IMG/VR virus record: IMGVR_UViG_3300049215_000818
Span: 1-23,825 of that record
Origin: a virus
DNA: 23,825 bases
Reading direction: 5' to 3' (one strand)
Shown piece by piece: positions 1 to 7,628 of this stretch (position 1 is its first letter; each line of letters begins with the position of its first letter). The position numbers and the translations under genes are program-made. Under the pieces are notes generated by a model. That model searched no databases and had not been told where the DNA came from. It saw only the letters and a list, made by a program, of their open reading frames with translations.

Positions 1-1167
1 CGACGGTATTGCGCCGACAGGGGGTGCGGGGGCTTTAAATTTAAAAAAACGACCAGGGGTGCGGCGTCCTGGTGTTTCCGTTTCCGAGATCCGACCACGA
101 GAAAACTCCAACGGTTCACGATCGGCACCTATCCAGACGTACCATTGGCCAAGGCAAGATCAATCGCGGACACACTACGGAAACAGGTGGCAGAAGGGCA
201 GAATCCCACGGTAAGCAAAAAACAAGGAAAGCATGACGCCGAGACCAGGACGTTCAATTCCCTGGCGATGCGTTATCTATCACGGCACCTGAAACGGAAT
301 GGGGAAAGGAAAAAGTCCCTTGTCCAAGATGAAGGCATCCTGAAACTCCACATTCTTCCGAAATGGGGCACTCGCAGATTCGATACCATCACCAGAAAGG
401 ACGTTATCGAACTCCTAGATTCGTTGGTGGATGCAGGGAAACCACGAATGGCCAATCGCGTCCATTCCTTGATTTCGGTCATTTTCTCATTTGCCTTGGA
501 TGAGGATCTGATTGGCGCTCATCCGTGTGCTCGACTGAGAAAGAGGGGAATGGAAAAGCCAGGGACACGGGTCTTGACCGACGCTGAGATGATCCGTTTG
601 TTCTGGCATGGAATCGTCCAACCACCCGTCACCCGCTCCATGGGTCTGGCTTTGCGATTATGTTTGATGACCGGCCTGCGCATTTCCGAGGCTGCCGGGA
701 TCTCAATGGCGGAAATCAATCAAGCTCAGGCGATGATCTCTATCCCAGGCAGCCGAATCAAAAACGGACGTGACCACCTTGTCCCCTTGGCACCCCTGGC
801 ATGGGAAATCGTCAGGGAAGCCTTGGGGACCCGACGCAACGGATATTTGTTTCCGTCCCCCGTAAATCTAGGCCCATACCGTTCAACGTCACTGTCGATT
901 GCCATGGGAAGGTTTACCCGATCTCTCAAGGGGAACACGGCCGCTGAGAAGTCATGGATTGCAGACCCCCCTTCCCCGCATGATCTCCGCCGTACTTTCC
1001 GAACACGTCTAGGTGCGCTGGGGGTCGGTAGCGAAGACCGGGACGCACTCACCAATCATGTCCGATCAGATGTCGGTTCCAGGCACTATGACAGGTATGA
1101 TCGCCTGCCAGAGAAACGGAAAGCCCTGGAAATCCTTTCGGCCCACATAGCCAAAATCGTCGAGTAA
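1..1167 (+). CDS. Tyrosine integrase, 5' end outside window
   Basis: This site-specific recombinase would integrate and excise the mobile element whose left end is seen here. The frame is open to position 1. Translated upstream of the first possible start (TTG at 145) it still reads as family sequence: a GGFKFK strand, a SWCFRFRD strand and FTIGTYPDVPLAKAR, the N-terminal arm-binding domain of P4-type integrases. The gene is therefore cut by the window edge and does not start at 145. In the visible 388 residues the catalytic set is complete: Arg227 (TGLRISE), His327 and Arg330 (HDLRR), His353 (NHV) and the nucleophile Tyr363 or Tyr366 (HYDRYDR). It reads into the element, as expected for an integrase next to an attachment site, so that site should lie shortly left of the window. 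Family assignment is secure; the target site is unknown. Confidence 0.93.
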   Translation, partial: RRYCADRGCGGFKFKKTTRGAASWCFRFRDPTTRKLQRFTIGTYPDVPLAKARSIADTLRKQVAEGQNPTVSKKQGKHDAETRTFNSLAMRYLSRHLKRNGERKKSLVQDEGILKLHILPKWGTRRFDTITRKDVIELLDSLVDAGKPRMANRVHSLISVIFSFALDEDLIGAHPCARLRKRGMEKPGTRVLTDAEMIRLFWHGIVQPPVTRSMGLALRLCLMTGLRISEAAGISMAEINQAQAMISIPGSRIKNGRDHLVPLAPLAWEIVREALGTRRNGYLFPSPVNLGPYRSTSLSIAMGRFTRSLKGNTAAEKSWIADPPSPHDLRRTFRTRLGALGVGSEDRDALTNHVRSDVGSRHYDRYDRLPEKRKALEILSAHIAKIVE

Positions 1168-1267
1168 GCCCCCAGGACCCCCCTTCTGGCTGCCCATCCC
1201 CGCCTGGACACTTTCCCACTTTTGGCTTATTCTCGGGAAAGTCTAAGTAGCGGAAGGCAGCAAAACT

Positions 1268-1930
1268 ATGGCAAAATCACACCTGAAACTCGTGACACCA
1301 AAACCTGAAAATGGGAAAGTCATCCCACCGCAGCCCGAGAAAGCCCCCCGCAGCACCCCCAGCCGCCGCGCCAACGACCAACTTCGAGGCCGGGAACACC
1401 TAACCGAGAACGAAGTCAGCCGCCTGGAGAAGGCTGCCATAGGCCACAGCCGCTATGGTCACCGGGACGCCACCATGATCATGCTGGCGTTTAGGCACGG
1501 GCTACGGGTGTCGGAATTGTGCGATCTGCGATGGGACCAAGCGGATCTAGAAGGCGGCAAGCTCCATGTCCGTAGGCTCAAGAACTCGTCCCCGTCCACT
1601 CATGTCCTGGACGGAAAGGAAATTCGGGCATTGCGGCGACTCAAACGCGAACAGGACCCCCCATCGTCCTTTGTGTTCACAACCGAACGGAAGGGACCAT
1701 GCACCGCCGCTGGATTCCGAAAAACCCTGGCGAAACTGGGCGATTTGGCAGAGATAGGATTCCCAGTTCACCCCCATATGCTGCGACATGGGACCGGGTT
1801 CAAACTCGCAAATGACGGAATCGACACCCGCGCAATCCAGGACTATTTGGGGCACAAAAATATCAGCAATACAGTCCGGTATTCGCGTTTGAGCCCTGAG
1901 AGATTCAAGGCTTTTCGGTGGAAGGATTGA
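1268..1930 (+). CDS. Short tyrosine recombinase (FimB/XerD-like)
   Basis: A second tyrosine recombinase of 220 aa, with almost no N-terminal arm-binding domain, so it is closer to FimB/FimE-size invertases than to the integrase before it. Catalytic residues are all present: Arg80 (HGLRVSEL), Lys105 in the beta-hairpin, His170 and Arg173 (HMLR), His196 (LGH) and Tyr205 (VRYSRL). The first 45 residues are low-complexity and proline-rich. The ATG at 1268 has a GGAAGG ribosome site at 1252-1257. It follows the integrase by 100 bp on the same strand. It may invert a segment, resolve multimers, or assist excision; the sequence does not say which. Chemistry is confident, role is not. Confidence 0.9.
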   Translation: MAKSHLKLVTPKPENGKVIPPQPEKAPRSTPSRRANDQLRGREHLTENEVSRLEKAAIGHSRYGHRDATMIMLAFRHGLRVSELCDLRWDQADLEGGKLHVRRLKNSSPSTHVLDGKEIRALRRLKREQDPPSSFVFTTERKGPCTAAGFRKTLAKLGDLAEIGFPVHPHMLRHGTGFKLANDGIDTRAIQDYLGHKNISNTVRYSRLSPERFKAFRWKD

Positions 1931-1950
1931 ATCGGGTTCCGGGAGCACGG

Positions 1951-1985
1951 GGGGATGGCAGATAAACTTGGGCATCCCCTTTTTT
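1951..1985 (+). terminator. Rho-independent terminator after recombinase 2
   Basis: The arms GGGGATG (1951-1957) and CATCCCC (1973-1979) pair perfectly across a 15-nt loop and are followed at once by six T. It lies 20 bp past the recombinase stop. The ATG inside the left arm (1955) is also a possible start of the next gene, so either the terminator or that start may be fortuitous. Confidence 0.55.
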
Positions 1986-3029
1986 CATTTGTAAATATCT
2001 TCATGCCCAGTTCCCCAGCACTTTCCGTCGCCCAAATCACCAATCGATCACCCACCACCATCAACTATGCCGATTATTTCTCTGGGGTGGCTCCGCAGCA
2101 GAATTTCACCACCGACCAGATATCTTCGACGGGAGTTTCCAATCTCTCATTTCCGTCCGATTTGCCGATCTACTACATTACATTGAAATATGGCGACCTG
2201 GACCGCACAAACATCAACCAACCCCTGGTCAAAAACACCATCGGGCAAATCGTCCTTCCCCTGCCCCAAAACCTACTCGACTCCCAGCATGTCATATTCG
2301 AGGCGCAACCAGTCGGGCTTGGTGGGGCTATAGCGGCACAAGCGGCAACTGGGGGTGGACTGTCTGGGGCACTCTCCTCGTCCCTGACTGCCGCCACCGC
2401 CCAGGCAGCCCAAAACGCCCTGAAAACGATCAACACGATATCCAGTCTATCCCAGGGAACTCTTGCGGGGCTGGGTCTGACGTTGAACCAGTGGCTGATC
2501 CAAATCCTGAAATCCCCAGATTACAAGTCCTGGGAAATGACATGGCGACTGTCCCCCAAGAACGAAACCGAGGCCGCCACACTCAATCAGATAATCAGGG
2601 TTCTCAATGATGGCGCCGCTCCACAACTTCCATCTGGTGGCGCGAGCTTGTATTCAGGATTCTTCGGTTTCCCTTGTGTGTGGGACGTAGCGATACAGTA
2701 TGCCCTGGGTCAATTCAACAGTAGCCCGACAAATGGTTGCACTCAGAACTGGTTGGGGACTCTCTTTCCCATGAAAACGTCAATCATAGATCAGATAAGC
2801 GTGAATTACTCCCCCGCAGGACTCCCTTCCTTCAACGCCCCTAAGAACTCCATGCCACCATCCCCCATCAATTGTCGATATCACCATCCGCTTTACCTGT
2901 TTGAGTTTCTACACCCGGGGGGATTTTGGGTCTGGTATGGGAATCACGGGAAATCTCATTGCGTATCAGAACTTCATAAACTCCATCCAAACCAACTTCA
3001 ACAATGGCGGGGTGGGGAACTTGTTCTGA
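1955..3029 (+). pseudogene. T4-like baseplate tail-tube cap (gp48/gp54), frameshifted
   Basis: This resembles the T4 gp48/gp54 family, which caps or starts the tail tube on a myovirus baseplate. Family-like stretches are the IVLPLPQNL segment, then SWEMTWRLSPKNETEAATLN with a following helix, then FPMKTSIIDQISVNYSPAGLPSF. The expected last strands (IVDITIRFTCLSFYTRGDFG) are found only in the +1 frame. Taking one C out of the five-C run at 2862-2866 restores them and gives a stop at 3027-3029, for about 342 aa, the usual length. As sequenced, the frame runs on into the next gene and ends at 3535 (526 aa). ATG 1955 has GGGAG upstream; ATG 2003 is the alternative and has no clear ribosome site. 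Family call from memory; the frameshift may be real or a read error. Confidence 0.55.
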
Positions 3030-3535
3030 TGGGCTTCACGGTGGAAGATTGCAGGAAAATCTCGATCCAGACCCTATGGCGCGAGCAAATATTCCGATTG
3101 GGGCATTCAGTTGGGATAGTCCACGGGGTAAAATTCACAACGGTCACGTCTCCCCATGGTTCCTATATTCACATCAACGGCAAATCCTGGAAACTAGACA
3201 TCGAGATCCTGAAAAGAAGCCAGAAATCCCCCACTTCAAAGGGACGGGAAATAGAAGGTTTCCGCTGGTATGTCCTAGATGGGAACGGCAAACGACATAC
3301 CGATTTGCTCTTGACTCCGGATGGGCAAGTCGGCTGTCGATCAGAGCTTGGAATTGGTTACAGGTCCCAGAGAGAAATACCCAGGAAAAGGGACGTGCGG
3401 AGAAAACAGAAAATCATGAAGCGTTTGATGGCGACTGGAACTATCGGAGAACCGCCACCAAGGAAACCGGGAATGCACAGGAAGACCTACCAAAAGCTTA
3501 ATGGCGATCTACAAACCAGGGCAACGAGCAACTGA
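3029..3535 (+). CDS. Zinc-ribbon-type phage/plasmid protein with lost cysteines
   Basis: A 169-aa protein whose ATG (3029-3031) overlaps the repaired stop of the previous gene (TGATG). It resembles a hypothetical family common on alphaproteobacterial plasmids and phages: N-terminal VEDCRKISIQTL, central W-[YF]-x-C-P-x-C-G-R-R, then F-x-C-R-x-C-x-x-L-x-Y-x-S-Q, and a C-terminal KPKGMHWRTY-like end. Here the same layout is clear (FRWYVL, CRSELGIGYRSQRE, a basic RKRDVRRKQK helix, then KPGMHRKTYQKL). Only one of the four metal-binding cysteines remains, so zinc binding is probably lost. Function unknown; nucleic-acid binding is a guess from the basic C-terminal part. Family recalled from memory. 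Confidence 0.6.
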   Translation: MGFTVEDCRKISIQTLWREQIFRLGHSVGIVHGVKFTTVTSPHGSYIHINGKSWKLDIEILKRSQKSPTSKGREIEGFRWYVLDGNGKRHTDLLLTPDGQVGCRSELGIGYRSQREIPRKRDVRRKQKIMKRLMATGTIGEPPPRKPGMHRKTYQKLNGDLQTRATSN

Positions 3536-3968
3536 TCCCCTTGACCCTGATGTTTTCACAAATGGATATCGCGTCAATGTGGAGAAACCGGCAGGGCGAC
3601 AAAGCCATCACCTTGACCTTCAACAGGAACTCCAGAACTTCATCTCGAATATCGTCAGGGCATACAATGGACGCTTTGAGATTTTGAGCTTTGCCAAGGT
3701 GGGATTTGTTTGTTCAGTTTCCGTTCCAAGTGCAAATTACATGCTGTTGAGTCCAGACGCCGTTGATGCCCTGGTCCAGGATCTTCGATTCCAATTGCGG
3801 AAGAATTATCCCGAAGTTGACATGACTGAGATAACCAGGATGTGCTCGGGGGAGACGCCTGTTGATAGATATGCCACGTCCTATTTGCGGGTCCTTTTCT
3901 CAAGAGTGACCGGGCTGGGCAACGATCAATTTCGAGACCCCCCGCGAGATATCAAACCACAGACATAA
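3501..3968 (+). CDS. Hypothetical protein, 155 aa
   Basis: I do not recognise this protein. The ATG at 3501 overlaps the last 35 bp of the previous gene, and the gene ends 10 bp before the scaffold-like gene, so it sits in a tight plus-strand operon. The middle looks like a mixed alpha/beta domain: a predicted helix (LQQELQNFISNIVRAY), a beta-rich stretch (FEILSFAKVGFVCSVSV) and a helical end (DAVDALVQDLRFQLRKNY). No signal peptide, membrane segment or known catalytic motif is visible. No strong ribosome site precedes it, in keeping with translational coupling. Position between tail and head genes suggests a phage morphogenesis role, but that is context only. Confidence 0.6.
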   Translation: MAIYKPGQRATDPLDPDVFTNGYRVNVEKPAGRQSHHLDLQQELQNFISNIVRAYNGRFEILSFAKVGFVCSVSVPSANYMLLSPDAVDALVQDLRFQLRKNYPEVDMTEITRMCSGETPVDRYATSYLRVLFSRVTGLGNDQFRDPPRDIKPQT

Positions 3969-3978
3969 AGGAAAGAAA

Positions 3979-4605
3979 ATGACTGAAAAGATCCCACTGT
4001 TTGACGATGATGACCTGACGGAGGAGGCAAAGGAAAAGCTGGAGACGATGTTCTCAAATGCCGTGGATGTGAGAGTACAGCAGACTTTGCGCGAGGAGTT
4101 CGAGATGATTGTAGACAACCTAACCTATCTCGAAGGTAGACACGACGGGTTGGCGAAAGATGTAAGCAGTCTAGAATCGCGGATGGAACTCATGGCTGAA
4201 TGGGCGGAGGAGGAAATCGGGAACACCCTGGCTGCCAGATTGGAGAAACTCAAGGGATATCACGAGCAGCTAAGGCAAGCCATGTTTTCCCTGGCTGATG
4301 AACTCAATCCAGAAGCCAGAGAGCGGTTTTATCAAAAGGTCGGAAAGCTGGCGCGGGATTCTTCCACGTCAAGATATTCTGGTGATAATTGGGATGGTGG
4401 TATCGAGCCCAAACAGGCGGCGGCAAACCGAGAGTCCATAAAGGCATCCGCACATTTCGAGACTGGTAAACCGCAATTCGCGGCGGGCTTGAAGAAATCG
4501 AATCTTGATCTGAAGGAGGGGCTGTCAACTGAAACCAAGGTCGATCGGTATGCGCAAGCCCTGAGTGAACTTGTGCGAAAGGCGAGGGCTAATCCGCTTT
4601 CGTAA
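3979..4605 (+). CDS. T4 gp22-like prohead core scaffold
   Basis: In T4-type phages gp22 forms the inner core on which the prohead shell assembles and is later proteolysed. This 208-aa acidic, helical protein opens with DDLTEEAKEKLETMFSNAV followed by DVRV, which closely follows the conserved start of cyanophage-type gp22 proteins (an L-T-E-E-F-K-E-K-x-x-x-I-F-E-A-A-V-N-x-R-V pattern). A long coiled-coil-like region (about residues 30-115) comes next. The C-terminal end (VDRYAQALSELVRK) matches the R-Y-x-x-A-[LI]-S-R-type tail of that family. AGGAAAG lies just before ATG 3979. No prohead protease or T4-type capsid gene is in view. Judged from motif memory; a generic coiled-coil protein is the alternative. 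Confidence 0.55.
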   Translation: MTEKIPLFDDDDLTEEAKEKLETMFSNAVDVRVQQTLREEFEMIVDNLTYLEGRHDGLAKDVSSLESRMELMAEWAEEEIGNTLAARLEKLKGYHEQLRQAMFSLADELNPEARERFYQKVGKLARDSSTSRYSGDNWDGGIEPKQAAANRESIKASAHFETGKPQFAAGLKKSNLDLKEGLSTETKVDRYAQALSELVRKARANPLS

Positions 4606-4654
4606 AGTGTCATGGGAACGAGGAAGGTATAAAACACTTCGACACTCGTTCTCA

Positions 4655-4726
4655 GGTGAATGGGGAGATGGCTTTTTGTTTCTCATTTTCTCGGGTGTAT
4701 CCTATCCGTGCCATCTCCCTTTCACC
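4655..4726 (+). repeat. Long inverted repeat in 188-bp gap
   Basis: The arms 4655-4672 and 4710-4726 are complementary over 17 bp with one bulge and one mismatch, around a 37-nt T-rich loop. No T-tract follows, so it is not a standard terminator. A second short inverted repeat (GAACGAG near 4616 and CTCGTTC near 4645) lies just before it. The gap separates the scaffold-like gene from the DUF6433-like gene, so an RNA-level or operator role for the downstream gene is possible. Confidence 0.55.
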
Positions 4727-4793
4727 ACCCTTGCCCCGAGTATATGTGGATGTAACAGAACCGGGGCATTTCAGAAACAAAGAAGGAGATTGA

Positions 4794-5387
4794 ATGAGAA
4801 GTGACAAAATCCCCAAAACCAGACCCGCTACAATGTCCCAGTTGTTTGCATGGGTGGCAGGTCTAAAGCAGGAAGAAGATCAGGTTGAACTCCTCCGAAG
4901 GAACTGGCACCCATCCGTGGCCGTCCTGTTGCGGTCGATCCTGGACCCGAAGGTGACATGGCTTGTTTCGGAACCATTTGACTATGAACCATGCACCTGG
5001 AAGGAGTCAGAGAGTAACGCATATTTCGAATTCCGCCGGCTGTACCTATTTCAGGATGGTGGTGAGAGACCAAATCCAATCGCCCTGCAGCCCTTCAAAA
5101 TGCGGAAATTGTTTGGTGACTTGCTTTCGAGTTTGCCCCAGGATGATTGTCATCTATTGATCGACGCCACAAGGAAAGAACTCCCATTGGGCATATCGGC
5201 GGAACTGATCGTGAAGGCTTATCCTGAATTGCTGGTGACTGATCAACGGGAGGAAGTAAGGCGGAACTTACGGAAATTGACGGAGACTGCCCAGGCCATG
5301 AAATCAGTGGAATCGTCCCAGACATTCCGGAAGGCGCGTATGGAGGCCGAGGCTGTATTGGCGCAGTTGGAAAGGATCGGACGGTGA
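4794..5387 (+). CDS. DUF6433-like T4-type phage protein
   Basis: A 197-aa protein resembling DUF6433, a family of unknown function common in T4-like cyanophages and relatives. Matching features in order: an N-terminal helix pair ending in a run like VELLRRNWHPSVAVLLR; the LDPKVTWLVSE segment (family: F-D-P-x-I-x-F-x-L-P); a Y-x-P stretch; the FRRLYLFQDGG segment; KLFGDLLSSLPQDDCHLLID (family: F-x-x-L-L-E-x-x-P-D-D-A-x-L-L); and LPLGISAELIVKAYPELL (family: K-G-[IV]-T-x-x-x-[IV]-x-x-A-F-P-x-L). AAGGAG lies 6 bp before ATG 4794. It is the third T4-like gene here. Function unknown; identification from memory of the family pattern. Confidence 0.55.
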   Translation: MRSDKIPKTRPATMSQLFAWVAGLKQEEDQVELLRRNWHPSVAVLLRSILDPKVTWLVSEPFDYEPCTWKESESNAYFEFRRLYLFQDGGERPNPIALQPFKMRKLFGDLLSSLPQDDCHLLIDATRKELPLGISAELIVKAYPELLVTDQREEVRRNLRKLTETAQAMKSVESSQTFRKARMEAEAVLAQLERIGR

Positions 5388-5656
5388 CACGAGAACAGGC
5401 CAAGCGGGTTCTGAGGAACATCAAGTCAATCATCCGGCAAAAGTACTTTGGAGAAGATCTTGTGCCGGCAAATCACACGGGCATGGCGGTTTCATCTGAT
5501 CTACCCGTTCCCCTGGATCCCGCCGTGGAGAAGAGACGGAAAAGGAAAGTCGCTCGAAAGCAGGAAGTCGAGCCCGTTGCCGAGTGTGATGGGGTCTGGG
5601 ACATCGACCTTGTTACCCTGATCCAGTTATCTTCGATCTCCCCGACAATCCATTGA
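5384..5656 (+). CDS. Small basic hypothetical protein
   Basis: This 90-aa frame starts with GTG overlapping the stop of the DUF6433-like gene (GTGA), the usual sign of translational coupling. The N-terminal half is helical and basic (REQAKRVLRNIKSIIRQKYF); a lysine/arginine cluster (EKRRKRKVARKQE) follows at about residues 49-61. I do not recognise a family. It is the last gene of the plus-strand run and converges on the DUF3800 gene. The overlap supports a real gene, although composition alone would not. Confidence 0.5.
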   Translation: MTREQAKRVLRNIKSIIRQKYFGEDLVPANHTGMAVSSDLPVPLDPAVEKRRKRKVARKQEVEPVAECDGVWDIDLVTLIQLSSISPTIH

Positions 5657-5712
5657 AGTCTCCCCGACGGTCTTCCTGGGTCATATGAAAGCTCGGAGAT
5701 GGGGGCAATCCT

Positions 5713-6474
5713 TCAAAGGGATCGTCCCGACAAAATTGCTACGCTTTTGATCGTTTGGTCAGCAATCCTACTCAATTCTTTGCGGTCGATGTGAACGACT
5801 GTGTGGAAATGCTGCAATAGGCTTTCGCAATCCTTCCTGCGTGGACGCCCCTCAAGCTCATGTCGCCGATCTGTGTACCACTGCCAGGCAAGCAAGTCGG
5901 CGGCCTGGACCTGGGGACTTTTCTGCTTTTCCACGAATCGGTGCCCGGCATATCGTAAGTATCGCTTGTCCTCGGGCTGACTGACCATGGCTTCCATAAT
6001 TTTGTCCGCCTTGGTCGCACTCTTGTGTCCGGCTTCGAAAAAATATGTCATAGCCGCTATCATTGGGTTTCTGGATATGAATTCCGCAACCCCGGTCATA
6101 ATTACTTGTGCGCAAAAACCATAGGCGTCCTTTTCATACCAGTTTTCATCCATGGGAAGTCGAGGAAAGAAATCGGCATACTCGTCAGGATCGACAGTTA
6201 TGGCCAAGCCCTGCATGGAATGACGTTTGATAAGATCTATCAGCTTTGTCTGTACCGCAATTCTCTCCGATTTGGTCAGATTGGAGAACGGGCCATTACC
6301 ATGGGCGCAGTCTACCATATGGAAATAAGGCAATTTCTTCCAACGCAACACCCTGCGCCATTCGTGTCCGAGCTTGATCGCCTGACTCTTGCGAAAAATG
6401 TATCCGGCCAAACAAAAAATATGCGATCCATCGTGTGACCCGCTTTCGTCGAAGAAGGCTTGCGCCTGAATCAT
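5713..6474 (-). CDS. DUF3800 domain protein
   Basis: The protein starts with an FFDESG strand (residues 7-12 from ATG 6474), the signature acidic motif of DUF3800, and ends with the family's second conserved block QVQAADLLAW (Q-x-A-D-L-x-A). DUF3800 proteins are thought to have an RNase H-like fold and often travel on phages, islands and in defence loci, but no substrate is established. The ATG at 6474 puts the DESG motif near the N-terminus as usual and has GGTGG seven bases upstream. A GTG at 6534 would add 20 residues and lies seven bases after a TAATAA box, so a leaderless start there is possible. It stands alone in a long gap and is probably transcribed separately. Confidence 0.82.
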   Translation of the reverse strand: MIQAQAFFDESGSHDGSHIFCLAGYIFRKSQAIKLGHEWRRVLRWKKLPYFHMVDCAHGNGPFSNLTKSERIAVQTKLIDLIKRHSMQGLAITVDPDEYADFFPRLPMDENWYEKDAYGFCAQVIMTGVAEFISRNPMIAAMTYFFEAGHKSATKADKIMEAMVSQPEDKRYLRYAGHRFVEKQKSPQVQAADLLAWQWYTDRRHELEGRPRRKDCESLLQHFHTVVHIDRKELSRIADQTIKSVAILSGRSL

Positions 6475-6534
6475 GGCATATCCACCGTCTGGAACACGGT
6501 AGTAGCTGATCAAACAATCCTTGTCGATCTCCAC

Positions 6535-7001
6535 TAAGGGTTATTACCACATTCAGTGCACAACTCAGGATAACTGAACTCCCTAGGTCAGTAGCTCAGA
6601 CCCACTCCCCCCAATCGCATCATCGGTATAATCGTCCTGGGAATGGGGATCCTGGGGGTGTTCACGGGCGTAGGGGCTGTATGGGACGCGATCGGTAGCC
6701 CTGCCCGTTCACCGTCCCAGCCCGTAAAACTCACCAGGATCGATCTCTGGGGCTTGCAGGGGCGGTCTGGGGGGTGGTCTGGGGTGGCTGGGGACGTGGA
6801 CCAGGGCGGTTTCAAGGTGACGCTGGGTAATGATCGGGGAGAACTCGGCGGATTTGATACTACATCCTGAACCTGATGGGGATACGGTCGGCAGGCATGG
6901 GATGTGGAATTGTGGTATTGTGGTAATGCAAACGGGTATCAAACATACGATCAAACAAACTTCAAACAACGGCTATGCATTCCAAACAAACCAGCGTGAG
7001 T
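6535..7001. other. 467-bp gap between DUF3800 and DUF3223 genes
   Basis: No convincing gene. A 75-codon plus-strand frame (6643-6870) has no ribosome site and no recognisable content. The right half holds a tandem 8-bp repeat (ATTGTGGT twice, about 6909-6924) and a phased CAAAC array, listed separately. It is the upstream region of the DUF3800 gene. Confidence 0.5.
6929..6991. promoter_or_regulatory. Phased CAAAC array, candidate protein-binding region
   Basis: CAAAC occurs at 6929, 6940, 6952, 6956, 6963, 6983 and 6987. The main copies step by 11 or 12 bp, one helical turn, so they face the same side of the DNA. CAAACAAACC occurs again at about 7047 inside the next gene. GTTTG, the complement, is repeated upstream of the small gene at 10,113. 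A shared regulator is possible; no binding protein can be named. Confidence 0.35.
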
Positions 7002-7628
7002 TCATCCCTTCCTCGCCCTCCTCGATCCCTTCAGGTTGATCTCTGGGCAAACAAACCGGAACGTGGCTGCCTGATTGTGATAGGCCCTGAACTCTCTGGC
7101 CAATTCTGTATTCGCAAGTTTTGATCCAATGCGGCCGTCCTCACTGGGCTTGATCTGAATCTCGTCGATCTGGAGTGAGTTGGTTTCCAGAAAGTCCCTG
7201 ACGATGGACTCGAAGGTTTTTGGAAAGTGGTCCATATGCCCGTCCCCTGGTTTCAATCTCTTCCCGGTGACTGCACATGGAATGAGGCCGTCATCATCTT
7301 TCAGAAATGATCGCTGTAGCATGATATCGCCCCTCACCACCCAGCGGAGTGCGTCCGACAAGTTGGTCCTGGGTGATGCTGGGGGGTTGAGACATTTCAG
7401 GTAGGAAAAGTCAGTCTCGCTACCGTCCACCCTGACAATCCAGAATCCGGGATACTTCCAGAGTTGACGGACCTCGAAGTGATCTATGCCCGCCCCGACC
7501 TTTTCCAGATAACGTGGATGCCCCTTGAGAAGTTCGGCAAGCGCATCAACGTCAATCGGGTCTGAGACTTCGCTTCCCGGCTTGTACTTGTAGAGAATTG
7601 ACTGGAATTTGGAACGCCTATCCGACAA
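7002..7628 (-). CDS. DUF3223 (DCL-like) domain protein
   Basis: A 208-aa protein with the DUF3223 core: HPRYLEKVGAGIDHF (residues 37-51) followed by FWIVRVDGSETDFSYLKC (62-79). This domain also occurs in plant DCL proteins. After it come CAVTGKRL and HMDHFPKTFESIV (118-143), a Cys/His arrangement often seen after this domain and faintly like an HNH motif; nuclease activity is not established. The start is TTG 7628, which overlaps the stop of the upstream gene (7618-7620) and has GGAG about 11 bp before it, so the two are co-translated. It is last in a four-gene minus-strand operon headed by the replication initiator. Confidence 0.72.
   Translation of the reverse strand: MSDRRSKFQSILYKYKPGSEVSDPIDVDALAELLKGHPRYLEKVGAGIDHFEVRQLWKYPGFWIVRVDGSETDFSYLKCLNPPASPRTNLSDALRWVVRGDIMLQRSFLKDDDGLIPCAVTGKRLKPGDGHMDHFPKTFESIVRDFLETNSLQIDEIQIKPSEDGRIGSKLANTELAREFRAYHNQAATFRFVCPEINLKGSRRARKG

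Noticed and set aside
6643-6870. 75-codon plus-strand frame in the DUF3800-DUF3223 gap
   Set aside because: No ribosome site, glycine/tryptophan-rich composition from G-rich DNA, and no recognisable content.
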